Shown here: positions 10,543 to 22,346 of the stretch, piece by piece
How positions within the stretch are numbered: the stretch's first letter is position 1
Layout: each line of letters starts with the position of its first letter
Origin: Lojkania enalia
Taxonomy: Eukaryota; Ascomycota; Dothideomycetes; Pleosporales
DNA: 64,000 nt
NCBI GenBank assembly: GCA_010094045.1
Contig: ML986579.1
Location: 684,206-748,205, forward strand
Reading direction: 5' to 3'
Translations under genes and position numbers: made by a program
The notes under the pieces: model-generated
The model's database searches: none
What the model was told of the DNA's origin: nothing
Seen by the model: the letters and a program-made list of their open reading frames with translations, nothing else

Positions 10543-12856
10543 CTTGTCGATGAAATTTTAGTGGTGTTCGAAGTTTGTAGACGATAAAGGGATGGCTAAA
10601 TGAGAGGAAATTGAGAGTTCGGAAAATTTGCCGTGAAGGTGGGTTGAGCAAGCTCATAGACAATGCATTGTGTGCGTGGACAGACTCGAAAGAAACCTTT
10701 GGAGTGGCTGAAACAAAGATTGTTTGTGAAGGTAGTATTGTTCTATTGTTGGGGTTTTGAATAGATGCGCCTCGCCAGCAACGCAAAACAATAACAACGA
10801 ATAGGAAGATGTCGATAACAAGACAATTAGTGAAGGTAGAATGAGTAAAGAGGAGGAGACAAAGGATATGAGAAGAACGTTGGCGGCGCACAAACACGCG
10901 ACTTCAGATCTTTGGATAGCTTCTAGGGCCTACGTTGCTTACCCGCCTTACCGTATATTCTATGGCTTGTTGTACGGTCCTATACTCCTGCCTCTGATTT
11001 GACAGAGCCGCTAGTCACGCTGGTTAGAGCAAAGTTCTAACGGACGAAGCAAGAGAGTTGCTGGGCCATCTGGACAGTGATTGGAGGCAGAACCCATCCA
11101 GGAGAATGGATCTGCTTTTTAGCGGGCGCCATCTTGCAGCCTTGGAGTTCGTAGCGCCCGCAGATTTGCTCGGGAGCAAATGCACAACACAAGACCAGAT
11201 CTGAGACGCTCCACGGAGAGTGGTGGATGGCCGGCTGCCCGAGATGAAGAGGCCAGAAACCAGTCAAGGGCCGGCGTGCTATAGTTAAACGCCCTTGGCA
11301 TCCCTTTCGGTCCGAGCGTCGTTCCTCCAATATGCGCAATATGCGCAACTCACAGACAGTGAATCTGGACGGGGTACTCCGCACCGTGGCGAAGATAGCA
11401 TTGAGAGTGTGGCTAGACATACTATTCCCCATGCAATTGCACTATGGGCGACATTTAGTCTCGACAACTATTCATCGTCAGGTCGCCGCGGCTCCACCGG
11501 ACGAATGCGAAGGCAGTTTTCCTTGTGAAAAGTCAACAGCTGCTGCAGCAGACTGGGAACCCCGTCGCTCCTGGCCCACTACATTGTACAGAGTTCTTAA
11601 CAATAGCTGCATTATCGCCTTCCGCTATGGAGTATAGAGTGGCTTTCCTGGGCTCTCTATCCTTGATTGTGGAGAGAGCCCTAGATCTGTAAGCGTAAGA
11701 CTCAACCTCCTCTCCGTGATACGAGATGAAGATTGCCATCGTCTTACTGACCAGAGACATGAGCGGTCGTCCCGGTTCTCCTCTCACACGGCCATGCCCG
11801 GCTAGTTTTGGATAGTCGCGCGGTCGTATGGACAAGGGAATGGTCTCGCGAAGCATAGCAATCTCGTTGCCCCCCCGTGTTCGTATCCATGACTCTCTTG
11901 TGAGGTTGCTTCAAAGTTGCTAGATAAAGCTATTTATATGCACGCCTAGGCATGGAGAGCCACCCGCACCGTGCTATACTAGCGGCCACTTCTACCGTGC
12001 TATGGTTGAGCCTCATAGCTAAGCTAAATGATGTCGTAATAGGTAATTCTGTGCTCGACGGAGGCAACAAAAGGTGCCCCTGTTCGCCCCCGAGCGCGCA
12101 AGACAGTAATGTAGCTGTCCTGCACGATCCCGTTCTGCATTGTGTCCCATTTCCCTATTTCCCCAACTGTGGATAATCTTTCTAAGCGTGCCAAGCGTCC
12201 AAGCGTCCAAGCGTCCAACGGAGGCAGGAGCAGCGTACCAAAACGCAGCGATAATTTTCGAACGGGGACTCCTTTTCTTCTGGCTCTCGCTCTCATCTGC
12301 CAACAGTTGCGTCGCCCGCGGGTTTTGAACAGAATCCTGCGCTCGTTCGTCGTGTCACCGCCGGCTCTCGCTCGACGCTCCTTCGGTTCCCGCAGCGCAA
12401 CCGTCTCCGTGCCCGTTGCGCTGCTGGAGAAGCTGCAGGTCGCGGCCAGCTGTCCTCATCTGGCCCATCTTACATCTACTGCTACTACTGCTGCTACGTA
12501 CCACTTCGCTAAGCTTCTAGATTGACCTCCCACCCTTGCGCCTACCGTATTTCCGCCTGTGTGGCACCAGCCTCGCTGTCTCCCAAGCCACGCCCTTAAC
12601 ACGAGCCGACGGCGTTCTTCCATTCCGAGCACCACCTGCCACCAAGACCATCTTCTTCACCCTGGCTTCTCCGACTTCATTTACTGCCACTACTGGCCAA
12701 CGTCGGAGGCGCTCATCGGCTGCTCACCACCCCCCCAACCTCAATCTCCAGGACAGCTCCCACGCGCGAGGTGGATTAGGGTCGACAACTGGCATCTCGG
12801 GCGGCCACTTGGGGGACGCCCTCCCTTCCATCCCTGGCACCCCTGCCAACTTTGAT
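10543..12856. other. Divergent intergenic region
   Basis: About 2.3 kb between the starts of two divergent genes, so it should hold both promoters and 5' UTRs. Pyrimidine-rich sequence at about 12300-12850 precedes the mannosyltransferase ATG and probably is its leader. An open frame continues upstream of that ATG without any in-frame ATG. The small frames at 11037-11856 show no family features. An 8-bp tandem repeat lies at 12193-12216. Confidence 0.5.
12193..12216. repeat. Three tandem copies of the octamer AAGCGTCC
   Basis: Three exact consecutive copies, preceded at 12184-12192 by a diverged copy (AAGCGTGCC). This is a short minisatellite-like array in the 5' region of the mannosyltransferase gene. 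Confidence 0.85.
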
Positions 12857-14320
12857 ATGTCGAGATCACCGTCGCCGCGACCTGGAGGCTGGTCGAGTCC
12901 TGGCCTGAATGCTCCGTATGATACGGGAGGTCGAACGAGTCCAATGCGGGGATACCCTAATGGCGGGCCTCATAATGTCACCTGGGCTTCGGCCCAAGCA
13001 AGAAGTGCAGAAGTGAAGCGATACAGTGCTTTTAGTCCCCGCAGCCAAGGCTTCTTTTCAAGACATTTCCGCAGGCTATCAACCAGCTTACCGTTCAGCG
13101 CTGAGAAGGAAAAGGTTGGCCGAGGACGATTCCAAGGCAATGCTATTGCACAGATCTTGAATCGAATTGGATGGAATCTCTGGCGTCTAAGGAGATCAGT
13201 CGGACTGGTGATGTTAATTATACTTAGCATCGTTCTTTTCTACGTCACACGTAAGTGCTAGTCGGAAGTTGAAATGGCTATGACCTGACGATATAGCTTT
13301 GCACCGGTGGTATCGACGATCATCTTTACTAGGAGGTGGTAGCAAGTTCGTTTTAATACTGGCTGCAAATCAAGGAGGAGGTGTCATGGAGTGGAAAGGG
13401 CCCCGCGAATGGGCTATTGAGAGGGATAGTGTTAAGAACAAGAAGAAATATACGCAGAGCTGGGGTTACGACTTGGAAATTGTTGATATGAGTACCAAAA
13501 AGCGGTACGCTCACGAATGGCGAGAAAGCTGGGAGAAGGTAGACACAATTCGGAACGCGATGCGAAAGTATCCGCACGCTGAATGGTTCGTGTCTCTTGA
13601 ACAACACACTTACTCTGCTGACTTCATAGGTTTTGGTGGCTGGATACAAATACATTCATTATGGAGCCTTCCTATTCTCTTCAGAGACATATCTTTAATC
13701 ACCTCCAGGATATCACATATCGGGACATCAACGTTTACAATCCTCTGAATATTTCTCATCCACCCACAGACGAGTACCTAGACCCTGAAACTCGCTCTGT
13801 AGTTGGCGACGGAAAAATTGATTCCATAAATCTAATCGTTCCACAAGACTGTGGAGGCTTCAACCTTGGATCTTTCTTCGTACGTAGGAGTATTTGGACC
13901 GACCGTCTCTTGGATATTTGGTGGGACCCGGTAGGCTACGAGCAAAAACACATGGAGTGGGAGCACAAAGAGCAAGATGCGCTAGAGTACATGTACACAA
14001 ACCAGCCGTGGATCCGCCCTCACGTTGCCTTCATTCACCAACGCAAGGTCAATAGTTTCCCACCTGGTGCATGTGGCGAGAAAGGCGACGATCCTAAGAT
14101 TCATTACCAAGAAAAGGACCGAGATTTCCTGGTTAACATGGCGGGCTGCGAATGGGGACGTGATTGCTGGGCTGAGATGTACAACTACCGCCAGTTGAGC
14201 AATCGTCTGAACCGGAACCCGTGGGAAAAATTCAAAGACTCGATCAGTGACTCGATCAAGCGAATGAGAGAGCCAAAAAAGAAGGACGAGAAAAACAAAG
14301 ATAAGAAAGGGGGTCATTGA
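12857..14320 (+). CDS. MNN10: Golgi alpha-1,6-mannosyltransferase, GT34 (Mnn10-like)
   Basis: Three exons (12857-13250, 13297-13585, 13630-14320) give 457 residues. After a Pro/Ser-rich cytoplasmic segment (MSRSPSPRPGGWSSPG) comes one signal-anchor helix near residues 112-131 (SVGLVMLIILSIVLFYVT). The GT34 domain follows: FVLILAANQGGG, YDLEIVDMSTKKRYAHEWRE, KYPHAEWFWWLDTNTFIME, INLIVPQDCGGFNLGSFFVRRS and EQDALEYMY. The family extends cell-wall N-glycan mannan in the cis-Golgi, usually inside the M-Pol II complex with Mnn9, Anp1 and Hoc1. The C-terminus is an unusual Lys/Asp-rich tail. Intron 2 (44 nt) has a weak GTTCGT donor, chosen because it alone restores AEWFWWLD. MNN11 is the alternative name; the long Ser/Pro N-terminus fits fungal Mnn10 better. 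Confidence 0.88.
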
Positions 14321-15822
14321 CGAGAATGAGGGGGTCGATTGCACGAACGCACTACGAGACAGCTACGTTACCTTTTGCAGTTTTTACTTTTATCACGCCA
14401 CCAGCTGGACTATGTTCTATAGAATACCCCATCATGCGCCTGGGTTCTGGGATTTTCTTTCTCAACGCTGGCTGTCGGAAGACGTTGTATGATATGTAAT
14501 GAGTGCTCTTTGGAGGTCTTGTTGGGCGCGTTGACATGTTGAAAGTCAAGCCAATAGTAAGGCTAAGAGCACCTTCTGTTCTAATCAATGGCGCTACCGC
14601 TACGCGTTTACTGATTTACATCTTGCTGCTCTCTGACTAGAGAGTGGGATTTTTTCTTGGATACTCTATTTCGAAATTATTGGTATTCTGTGTCACCCTC
14701 CTGCCTAGGGCTGAGTATGATTTTCATCTTGCATATCTGCATAAGGTTGCCTTGAGCAGGTGTGGTATTATTTTTGATGTTAACGTCTTTTTGGCAAGTC
14801 CTGAGGACAAGCCAGTGTCATCCCGCGGGACGACGGTCGTCTATTTTTGTCAACGAGGAATTACAACAGGTTGGTGCCGCTACATGCTTATACACGGCAC
14901 ATAGAGATACAAGCCTACCAGTTAAGATTTACCTGATATCGTTTGGAAACTGCCGTAAAGTGTTGTTACTCGCATTTTCCACTTTGTAGGCCAGAGCAAT
15001 AGGCTGGACGACGTGAAGTCACTAACATGCAAGAATCGTCAGTTGATGGCGTGAGGCGTATGGCTCGTTTCACAGTCCCAACGTACAGATCCCAAGGAGG
15101 TGGGTACTTGGCCATAAAAACAGAATGAATGGCCTTCCAAGGTTTGGCCAGGTGAGCTAGATTGAGTAGATAGATAACCAGTGGGGGCTAAGCCCCGGCT
15201 GATGTGGCGTGTGATTCGCTCATGCTCACCGCAATGGTGCACTGTGACCAGCAAGCCAGCCAACGCACGCACGAATGCGCGGCCAGGAACAGCATCATCA
15301 GCATCATCATTCGGATCCCGTGGCTGCTTTCTGTCCTCTTCACCCACCGTCCTCTCCTCCGTCCGCCCATCTTCAATATTACTCTTTGCGCGCAGAGAGC
15401 AAGCAAGCATCGCGGATCGCACTTGTCCGGCCTGGTATTCCTGCTAACCTGTGGCCGTGCGTTCGCTGTCAGGCCGACTTCTACCACCAGCGTCAGTGGG
15501 CCGGCTTAAACTTATCTCCAATCGCACCGTGGGCAGAAATAGGACAAACGCCCAGCGCAGCAGATATTAGGCCGCGCTCTGGCTGTGCTGTTGTTGAAAG
15601 ACCGCCTCCGAGTCCCACGACACAGCAACCCAACCACTATTCGAGTCTCGAGGACAAAGAACCGAGATCGGAACTAGAGCCTCCACCGGCGCGCACTGCG
15701 CATCCCCACCTCCGCATACATTTTCCAGACAATTGAAGACATAGGGGCAGGCACCGTCGGCAGCACGGATTACTATAACAGCAACTGTTGTCTGCTAGAT
15801 TGTTTGGTTCCTAGCAGCCTTG
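14321..15822. other. Intergenic, upstream of the WxxI membrane protein
   Basis: About 1.5 kb between two plus-strand genes. It holds the 3' flank of the mannosyltransferase and the promoter and leader of the next gene. Frames in both directions are short and without domain features. Confidence 0.5.
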
Positions 15823-17240
15823 ATGCAGACTCACGGCCAGAATCACGCTTCACAACCAAGGCAGAGCGGGAACTTAGATGCCACACAGCCTCCTCACCAG
15901 ACCATGGCTGTGCCGTCTACCTCGTTGCCTTCTAGACAGCAGCATTCAGATGGTACGCACTTCTCCTTCTTACATCTTCGAGCTCGCAAGACTCGTTATT
16001 TTATTTATTTGACCCTGCCTTTGGGGTCGCGACTATGAGGAGGATGTCAGCTAATGATTCGAGAGCAACAGAGTCCTGGATTGAGATCGGTTCAAGGCCC
16101 TCCTCGTCTTCGCTCTCGTCTGTTGCTGCTGACGAGATCATTACGACCGGACTTAGAGTTCAGCATGACTCGAACGTTCATCGACGACGGCGACGCTCGC
16201 GGACCAGCCAGTTTCAGATAGGAACAGGACATCGTGCCCTAAGTGGAGGCAACGGAAGTAGTCAGGAAGAATACGATGAGAGTGAGAGCGAATCAGATAG
16301 GATCATGACTTCATCGAATGAAGCGATCAGTCCATCTCCTCTTCGGCACGACCTGCGCCCGTCTTCTCGAAATGCGTATTCAGTGGCGTCTTCAGAGACA
16401 ATGTCAGAGCGAGAAGGGGATGATGATGATGATGACGATGACGACGAGAATGCTACCGCAGTAAACTATCCGAGATCCCCTCGAAGACCATTCCAGCCAC
16501 GACCAAATGCGTTCTCGCATCCACCCACTACGAATTTCCCCCCCCGTAGACCTGTCGCGCGGCCCTCCTCCCAGCGTCACTCCTATCCAGAGCATACCCC
16601 ATTCAACGCCGTGTCCTCCGCTTACCAGGCTGATCATGATGAGGCGCTTCGGGCTAGCTTGTCAACGCTCTTATCCGCGGCCGCGGCAGTTCGAGGGCTG
16701 CCCAAACCAGGTCAGAATCGTACTAGTGCTATTCAACCTTCCGCTCGCGTGGACCCGGCATCACTTCGTCTGGTCCCAGAGGCTGTTGCTTTGGGCGAAA
16801 TCATTGAAGATACAAGCGGCCGCCAACCTTCATCTTGCGGATCTCCTGCTTCATCTCCGCGAACTACAAGCATTAGCTCTTCAGATAAGTCCAAGCGAAA
16901 GGCTAGCCCACCTACTAGCACCACTGTCCGGAGTAACAGTAAAGACCGTCACGCTATGAAAAAAGCTCGAAGGGCCAATCCCTTAGTCGATGAGATCAGC
17001 CCTACCTTATTCACTTGGGTTGTGAGTGCTGGAGTTGTGGTCCTCGTCAGCGCGCTGAGTTTCTCAGCTGGGTATGTTGTTGGCAAGGAGGCAGGCCACG
17101 CAGAAGCAATGGGCCAACTAGGATCTGTTGGAAGTGATGCGGGAAGGTGTGGGAAAGAAGCAGCTTCAACTGGACTAAGGGGAGCAGGCATGGGCCTTAG
17201 GAAACTGAAATGGACTAGCGGAAGCGTAATCCGCGCCTAA
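15823..17240 (+). CDS. Single-pass membrane protein with a WxxI motif; candidate autophagy (mitophagy) receptor
   Basis: Two exons (15823-15952, 16051-17240) around a 98-nt GTACGC...CAG intron give 439 residues. Most is disordered: Ser/Pro/Arg-rich with an acidic run of nine Asp near residue 170. One hydrophobic helix (TWVVSAGVVVLVSALSFSAGY) lies at about 365-388, followed by roughly 50 Gly/Lys-rich residues. Residues 53-56 are W-I-E-I in an acidic and serine context (ATESWIEIGS), a textbook Atg8-interacting motif shape. A disordered cytoplasmic segment with such a motif, tethered by one C-terminal helix, is the architecture of organelle-autophagy receptors such as fission-yeast Atg43. That assignment is inference; the gene could equally be an unrelated membrane protein. 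The acceptor at 16050 gives a phase-1 join (HSDANDSRATESW). Confidence 0.7.
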
Positions 17241-18071
17241 TATACGAAAAGGTTGCGATAACAGGGTCAACGACGATAAACGAACGCTTTAACGAATTGG
17301 GTTATGATACACAAGTAGATATTGGTGTTGATTCGGTTTCCGGCACGAGAATTCTTCCCTCAAAGCATAATCTTGGATATTGTATACTCATCTTGGTCAC
17401 TACATTCAGTTTCTAATTTTCTATCCACTTCCTTTTATTTTGGAGTTTTATATTTGAAATTTTGCATAGTCTCTTCATTTCGGCTTTGCAGCGCACTCCA
17501 GGCGTTCGTACTGAGACATTGCAACATTTTCGTTAAGGACTCAGGAATAGCGGTCCCACTTTGAGCGGCGGGTGGATGCATAGACACAATGTAGCTGTCG
17601 TGCTCAACGATAGTATATATAGGAATCAAGGTCTATAGACTTTCGTCAACCTTCCTCTTTTAGTTCTCTAAATATGTGTCATAGGAAATTTGTCCACTTC
17701 ATAACGCCCCCCTCCTTGACGTTTTACGTAAACTGCATCTCACAAACCATGCTCCCCCCTTATTCTATTACCTTAAGTTCATAATACTATCACTTTAGCG
17801 ACCACAACCCTCACATGACTGGAAAGAATACTAACGCTCACGAATTGCGGGGCAGAACGCGGTGGTAGGCAAGTGACGGTTACGCCCCGCCTACGTCATA
17901 GCAAAGCCGATTCCTAGTGCGCCGTAAAGGCAATATGTCAAGCCGGATAACAATACCATAACCTCCCATGCGCTGGACTAAGCTATTAAATTCTACTTTT
18001 AAATGCTTCAAAATATTCAATTGACCATTCCCACCCCCACAAGAGGAAATTTCGAAATACCAAGCACCAAC
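17241..18071. other. Intergenic between two plus-strand genes
   Basis: About 830 bp of AT-richer sequence holding the 3' flank of the upstream gene and the promoter of the small gene at 18072. No RNA gene or repeat was recognised. Confidence 0.55.
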
Positions 18072-18628
18072 ATGTCCGCACTCGACCCTTCGGGCCCATC
18101 CCAGCCCACCGTCAACCAAGTTTACACAACCCCCGGCAATCCTGCCGAAAAGAACCCCTACGAATCCACGCAATCAGCCCTCAACTCGATCGAGAACTCG
18201 GGGAAAGTCGACCAGCGGATCCCGGCAATGCAAGCCTCGGCATCGGAAGCCCAGCCCTCATCACTCGGACAGGGCATACGAGGAGCGGGGCCGGGCGAAG
18301 AGAGTAAAGGACTGACGCAGGATGATGTTGGAAGGCATAATGAGCTTGATGCGGAGCAGATGGCGGCGCCGGGAGAGGGGAGGGTAGCTGATGCGGTAGC
18401 GGGACGGGGGGCTAAGGGTATTGGAGGTGAGCAGCCGGATTTGGCGGCAGATTTGGACAGGTCGGTCATCTTTTGTTGGAGAAAATGGCAAGGGAATACT
18501 GACAGTGTGATAGGAAGAAAGCTGAGCAGGCGGAAGCGAGGGAGGCGATTAAGAGCCAGAGGCGGCAGAACGCGAATGTGGGAGGGGTTCTGGGGCAGCA
18601 AGGGGGCCCGGCGAATCCAGTTGATTAG
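18072..18628 (+). CDS. Small hydrophilic protein of unknown function
   Basis: Two exons (18072-18460, 18514-18628) around a 53-nt intron give 167 residues. The sequence is hydrophilic, with no signal peptide, membrane helix or catalytic motif. It has a Pro/Ser/Gln-rich start (TVNQVYTTPGNPAEKNPYES), Gly/Ala-rich middle and a charged helical stretch after the splice (KKAEQAEAREAIKSQRRQNA), ending in GGPANPVD. The coherent joined frame, which reads through to a stop exactly after a tidy C-terminus, is the main support for the model. The donor is GTCGGT, weaker than usual. I do not recognise the family; an intrinsically disordered or stress-related protein is possible but unsupported. Confidence 0.65.
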
Positions 18629-19010
18629 AATAACTATCCGAATTCGAGCTCGTAAAGTGTAGGGAAGATCGAAGTGGCGTAGGGTCTTGGGCTGCTCAGA
18701 AGGGCCACGATTAAGGCTTAATAGAGTATATTCTGGGAAATATTCATCAGATGAGATGGCATCCAGATTGTATTATAGACAGCTAAATGCTTGAAATGAA
18801 TTTTGATTGCCTTACATCATTCATTATCACTGGTGGTCTTGCGGCCAAGCTGGTAAGAGCCCAAGAATTAGAAATGAGCTTGCGACCAATGTGACAATAT
18901 GCACTGTAACTACAAAGGAGCTATTCCTTTGATTAATACGCCAAAAAGCCAAAGTAGGATTATACAAACGCCAACGCTATGCCCATGAATCAAATGGGGA
19001 TGTCCCAAAT
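18629..19010. other. Convergent intergenic region
   Basis: About 380 bp between the ends of two converging genes. It contains only their 3' flanks as far as I can see. Confidence 0.6.
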
Positions 19011-19803
19011 TTATTGAGTTTCCATGACCACATCTTCTGGCCCCTCGGTTGTCTCCACAGCGTGGCTCGATTGATTCAGGTAGCCCTGAGTAGCCTCTGC
19101 AGATTTTGCCGCCTTTTGTCTAGTCTTTCGACACCAGTCCTGTATTGAATCTGCCGGCCCACCCTCAATTTTGATGCACTTTGGATCACCTGGATTCCCC
19201 AGGACTGTGCCTTGAAATCGAGATTCGACGCCAGTCTTACTATGCTTCTTCATAAGAGCTAGAAGCCACATTAGCCTCGCATGTCTTAGTTCTGAACGCA
19301 ATAGACTCACTGTTCAGATAATCCTCCATCTCAACTGCATCCAAAGCTTCCGTCGCGGTTAATGTTGGCCTGGCCATGCCCGCTATTCTATTTATTTCCT
19401 TGTTGTACTCGCCCTTCACCCAGTCAATGAACTCCGTGACATCGGCTGTATCCTCTGTATCCCGTCTCTTTGCTTCCTTTGCTCTGGCACCTGTCTCCTC
19501 ATCATAGTCTTCCAAAGGCTTCCGCAAAATCTCTTTCCAGACTTCTTCTGCGCCTGTTAACGTAGGGACCAGAAGACCGCAGTCCTGCATCGCCATCCGC
19601 ACATCGGTGACGTCTGGCGACAGATCATTGTGATTTGAATAGGCGTTGTAGGCAGTCCGCGAAGCAAGGAGAAACATATATCGCGCGGTAAGGTCGACGA
19701 GAGTGTCGATTATGGACGGTTTGGCGGCATGAAAGCCCGCGGCCCGCAGGATGTGGAGCACAGCGGGCCGCAAGAGGGTATTGAAGAGGTCGTTGGTGGA
19801 CAT
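19011..19803 (-). CDS. TAF3: TFIID subunit TAF3-like (Bromo_TP histone fold)
   Basis: Two exons (19803-19311, 19258-19011) around a 52-nt GTGAGT...TAG intron give 246 residues. The N-terminal about 85 residues are a bromodomain-associated histone fold: LLRPAVLHILRAAGFHAAKPS, then LVDLTARYMFLLASRTAYNAY and DVTDVRMAMQDCGLL. A downstream segment, FIDWVKGEYNKEINRIAGMA, matches the conserved motif following the fold in fungal TAF3. There is no PHD finger, as usual in fungi. TAF3 pairs with TAF10 inside TFIID, the promoter-recognition factor of RNA polymerase II. TAF8 carries a similar fold and is the main alternative. The gene is head to head with TAF7, another TFIID subunit, across 372 bp. Confidence 0.82.
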
Positions 19804-20175
19804 GCTAATATTTTGATGACCGCCCTTGAGTCGCGCAGAGGTCCTGGAGGTTGTTGTTAGTTATCATGGGAGGTAGCAGCGCATCATGTAGTGGCGGTCG
19901 AAAAGCAGGTGGAGAGCATGGAGCAATGAGGTGAATAAGTGCGGCGCGAAGCTTGGGCCTTTCCTTTCATGCAGGGATCTACATGCACGGACGCCAAGTA
20001 TGTTACCGTCAAACGGAATGCGACTGCTTGTGCCCACGCCTGTCTACTTTACCTCTCACAGTCCACACTCCGACTTTTTCTCAACTTCCGCCTAGGGCAT
20101 AGATGGGAACCCCGCTAAGGTATATACAATCTCACGACTGGCGCAGCTTGCCTCTCTAGCTACCCGCTCGAAGAG
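19804..20175. promoter_or_regulatory. Shared divergent promoter of TAF3 and TAF7
   Basis: The 372 bp between the two start codons must contain both promoters. TATATACA at 20121-20128, 48 bp before the TAF7 ATG, is a possible TATA element but could be leader sequence. Both products belong to TFIID, so one regulatory region may control both. Confidence 0.6.
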
Positions 20176-21903
20176 ATGAAGGTCAAGTTTAAGAATTCAT
20201 CTGCTGATGGAGCGCCCTCAGAAGCTACGGCTCCACCAGTAGCAAGCGATCCCCCGCCTGAGACACCTACCTCAGGAGCTCCCAAGTTGAAGCTGAAGTT
20301 TGGCTCTCAGCCTTCCGCTCCTCCCCCCCCAAGCGATACCGCGGACGCCCCGAAACAGAAGCGCAAATACACTAGGAAGCCCAAGGTCGATGAGAACGGC
20401 AACCCGCTGCCCACAGGCACAAGCGCTAAACCCGGACCAAAGCCAGGAAAGAAGCGGTCACGGGAGGAGAACGGAGATGATCCCTCCTCCCCGCCTACGA
20501 AACGCAAATCGAAGCCCAGCGCGAAGCTCGTGGCGAACCTTACTCGTGACGACGATGATTTCGACGAGGATGCTGATCTCAACGCTGCACCGGCAGTCGC
20601 TCTTCCGCGCCCTGCACCGATTCGCAGCCAGTCACTAAGGATATCTATCAAAAAAGATTCTCAAAAGGGACCAGGGCCCCAACCGCCTCCCAGGTCAGCG
20701 ACAACAATGATTAGAGTCAAAGGTGCTCGCGGCAAACCCCCGATTAGACCACCAGGAGTTGGATATGACAGTGAAGCCGAGGAAGCCGAGGAGGATCCGG
20801 CCATCGAGTCACAGTTCATTCTACGAATGATGCCAGGTCCAGAATGCGATCGTCTTCGCAAGGCGATTGAGGACAAAAAGATTGGAACGACATTGGCAAA
20901 AGGAGGTCCAGGTGTACACATGAGATTCTTTGACCGTGAAGGACGCAGGGCCATTGTTTCAGTTTACAACAAATTGTATGCCGCTACCATGGTTGATCTA
21001 CCGTGCGTTATCGAATCTATGAAGAGCTGGAATAAGAAGGATTGGGTCAAGTCTGCAGATGTTTGTCAAATGCTGCTTGTCCTGGGTGAAGTCAAGAATG
21101 AGGAGGAGGCAAAGAAATACCCTTTACCGCGCGAGGTTGATCCATCATCGCACCAATACGCCCATGGACTGACGCCTCCAATGCACTGGGTTCGCAAGCG
21201 CCGCTTTCGACCCAGGGTTTCCTACCGGCGCATCGAAGAGGTCGAAGAGATGGTTGAGACCCTACTAGAAGAGGACCGCAAGGCCGCCGCAGAGGGAGGA
21301 AAGTCGGAGTACCAAGTTGTAGATGCAGGCCAGGTTGAATCCTCGGAATCCGAATCGGAGTCAGGGGAAGACGAGATGGAGGAGGCAGAAGCACCGGAGT
21401 ATGTGGAAGGGGCGACACCAACCGTCGAATTGGACGCTAGTGCCATGGACAACGCCGAGCTCGAAGAAGCACTGGCAGCCGGCCTTATGGCTGACGACGA
21501 TGAAGTCGATGTCGGAGGACTGTTTGGCGGTGAAGAGAGCGTGATGGAAGTAGAGACACCCGCAACATCCCACGACGTTGCTATGCAACTTCTAGGAGAA
21601 CAGGCCATTCCTACCACAGAAAGCCCGGCCGCCGCCTCCACTCCAGGAACAGAGTCCGCGGACGACGATGGAGATGATGACGATGCCGAATCAGACCAGG
21701 ACGAGCAAGCAGCCGAGAATCAAGCTGAGCAGGAGCTCCTCAAAGAGCAAATTCGGGAGTTGGATAACGAAATTGAAAAATCATGGAGCCAGTATCACGA
21801 ATATAACAACGTCCTTTTCAAGCAGAGGTGTAAAGCTAAGATAGATCGTCTCACTGAGGATCGACAGCTCAAGCAGCAAAAGCTTGCGGAGTATGAGGGG
21901 TAA
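20176..21903 (+). CDS. TAF7: TFIID subunit TAF7 (TAFII55 family)
   Basis: One exon, 575 residues. Residues about 210-360 are the TAFII55 N-terminal domain: IESQFILRMMPGPECDRLRK, VHMRFFDREGRRAIVSVYNKLYAA, MVDLPCVIESMKSWNKKDW, VCQMLLVLGE and, further on, GLTPPMHWVRKRRFRP. In this family the domain binds TAF1 and restrains its activity until polymerase release. A basic, Pro/Lys-rich disordered N-terminus of about 200 residues and a long acidic middle (ESSESESESGEDEMEEAEA) flank it. The C-terminal end is a predicted coiled coil (EQELLKEQIRELDNEIEKSW). The architecture matches fungal TAF7/yeast Taf67, which carries extra acidic and coiled-coil segments. Confidence 0.93.
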   Translation: MKVKFKNSSADGAPSEATAPPVASDPPPETPTSGAPKLKLKFGSQPSAPPPPSDTADAPKQKRKYTRKPKVDENGNPLPTGTSAKPGPKPGKKRSREENGDDPSSPPTKRKSKPSAKLVANLTRDDDDFDEDADLNAAPAVALPRPAPIRSQSLRISIKKDSQKGPGPQPPPRSATTMIRVKGARGKPPIRPPGVGYDSEAEEAEEDPAIESQFILRMMPGPECDRLRKAIEDKKIGTTLAKGGPGVHMRFFDREGRRAIVSVYNKLYAATMVDLPCVIESMKSWNKKDWVKSADVCQMLLVLGEVKNEEEAKKYPLPREVDPSSHQYAHGLTPPMHWVRKRRFRPRVSYRRIEEVEEMVETLLEEDRKAAAEGGKSEYQVVDAGQVESSESESESGEDEMEEAEAPEYVEGATPTVELDASAMDNAELEEALAAGLMADDDEVDVGGLFGGEESVMEVETPATSHDVAMQLLGEQAIPTTESPAAASTPGTESADDDGDDDDAESDQDEQAAENQAEQELLKEQIRELDNEIEKSWSQYHEYNNVLFKQRCKAKIDRLTEDRQLKQQKLAEYEG

Positions 21904-22346
21904 GCTACAATATAGAACGAAGACAATACGGCGTTGAGGTTACAGTGTTCATTGATAATGCTATGGGAGGGGCCTGTGCGTTTTTGGTATATGGGCGACT
22001 AGCCCGGGAGGAATGGGCCTCATTTGACTGTATCGACGATGTCACCGCTATGGTATGGATATTAGTTATTAGTAATTGAGAGGATTGAGTCTAAACTTTA
22101 GTAACTGATGTGATATTTCTGAGAATTCCTGTTGACGCATTCTTTACCGCGCAACACGAACTTCACGACAAATCGAGCGCAGACCAGACAACGGGAAGAC
22201 TAGGTGTTATTCATGCTACATCTTGCCTCCATGACCAGCATATCTGAAATCTGGATGCACCTAACGCTACTGTCCATTGCAGGTCATGGAATACATATTT
22301 TCTTCCACCTCGCCAAAGAACCCATGCAACCGAGTACCCTGAACAA
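21904..22346. other. Convergent intergenic region
   Basis: About 440 bp between the stop codons of TAF7 and RPS15. Only 3' flanking sequence is evident. Confidence 0.6.

Noticed and set aside
12536..12856. N-terminal extension of the mannosyltransferase frame
   Set aside because: Open but without an in-frame ATG; the conserved start MSRSPSP at 12857 suffices.
16404..16637. Ile/Val-rich minus-strand frame
   Set aside because: It is the antisense of a GAT (Asp) repeat inside the membrane-protein gene.
20307..20651. Ser/Arg-rich frames opposite TAF7 (also 21222-21641)
   Set aside because: Antisense shadows of low-complexity coding sequence.
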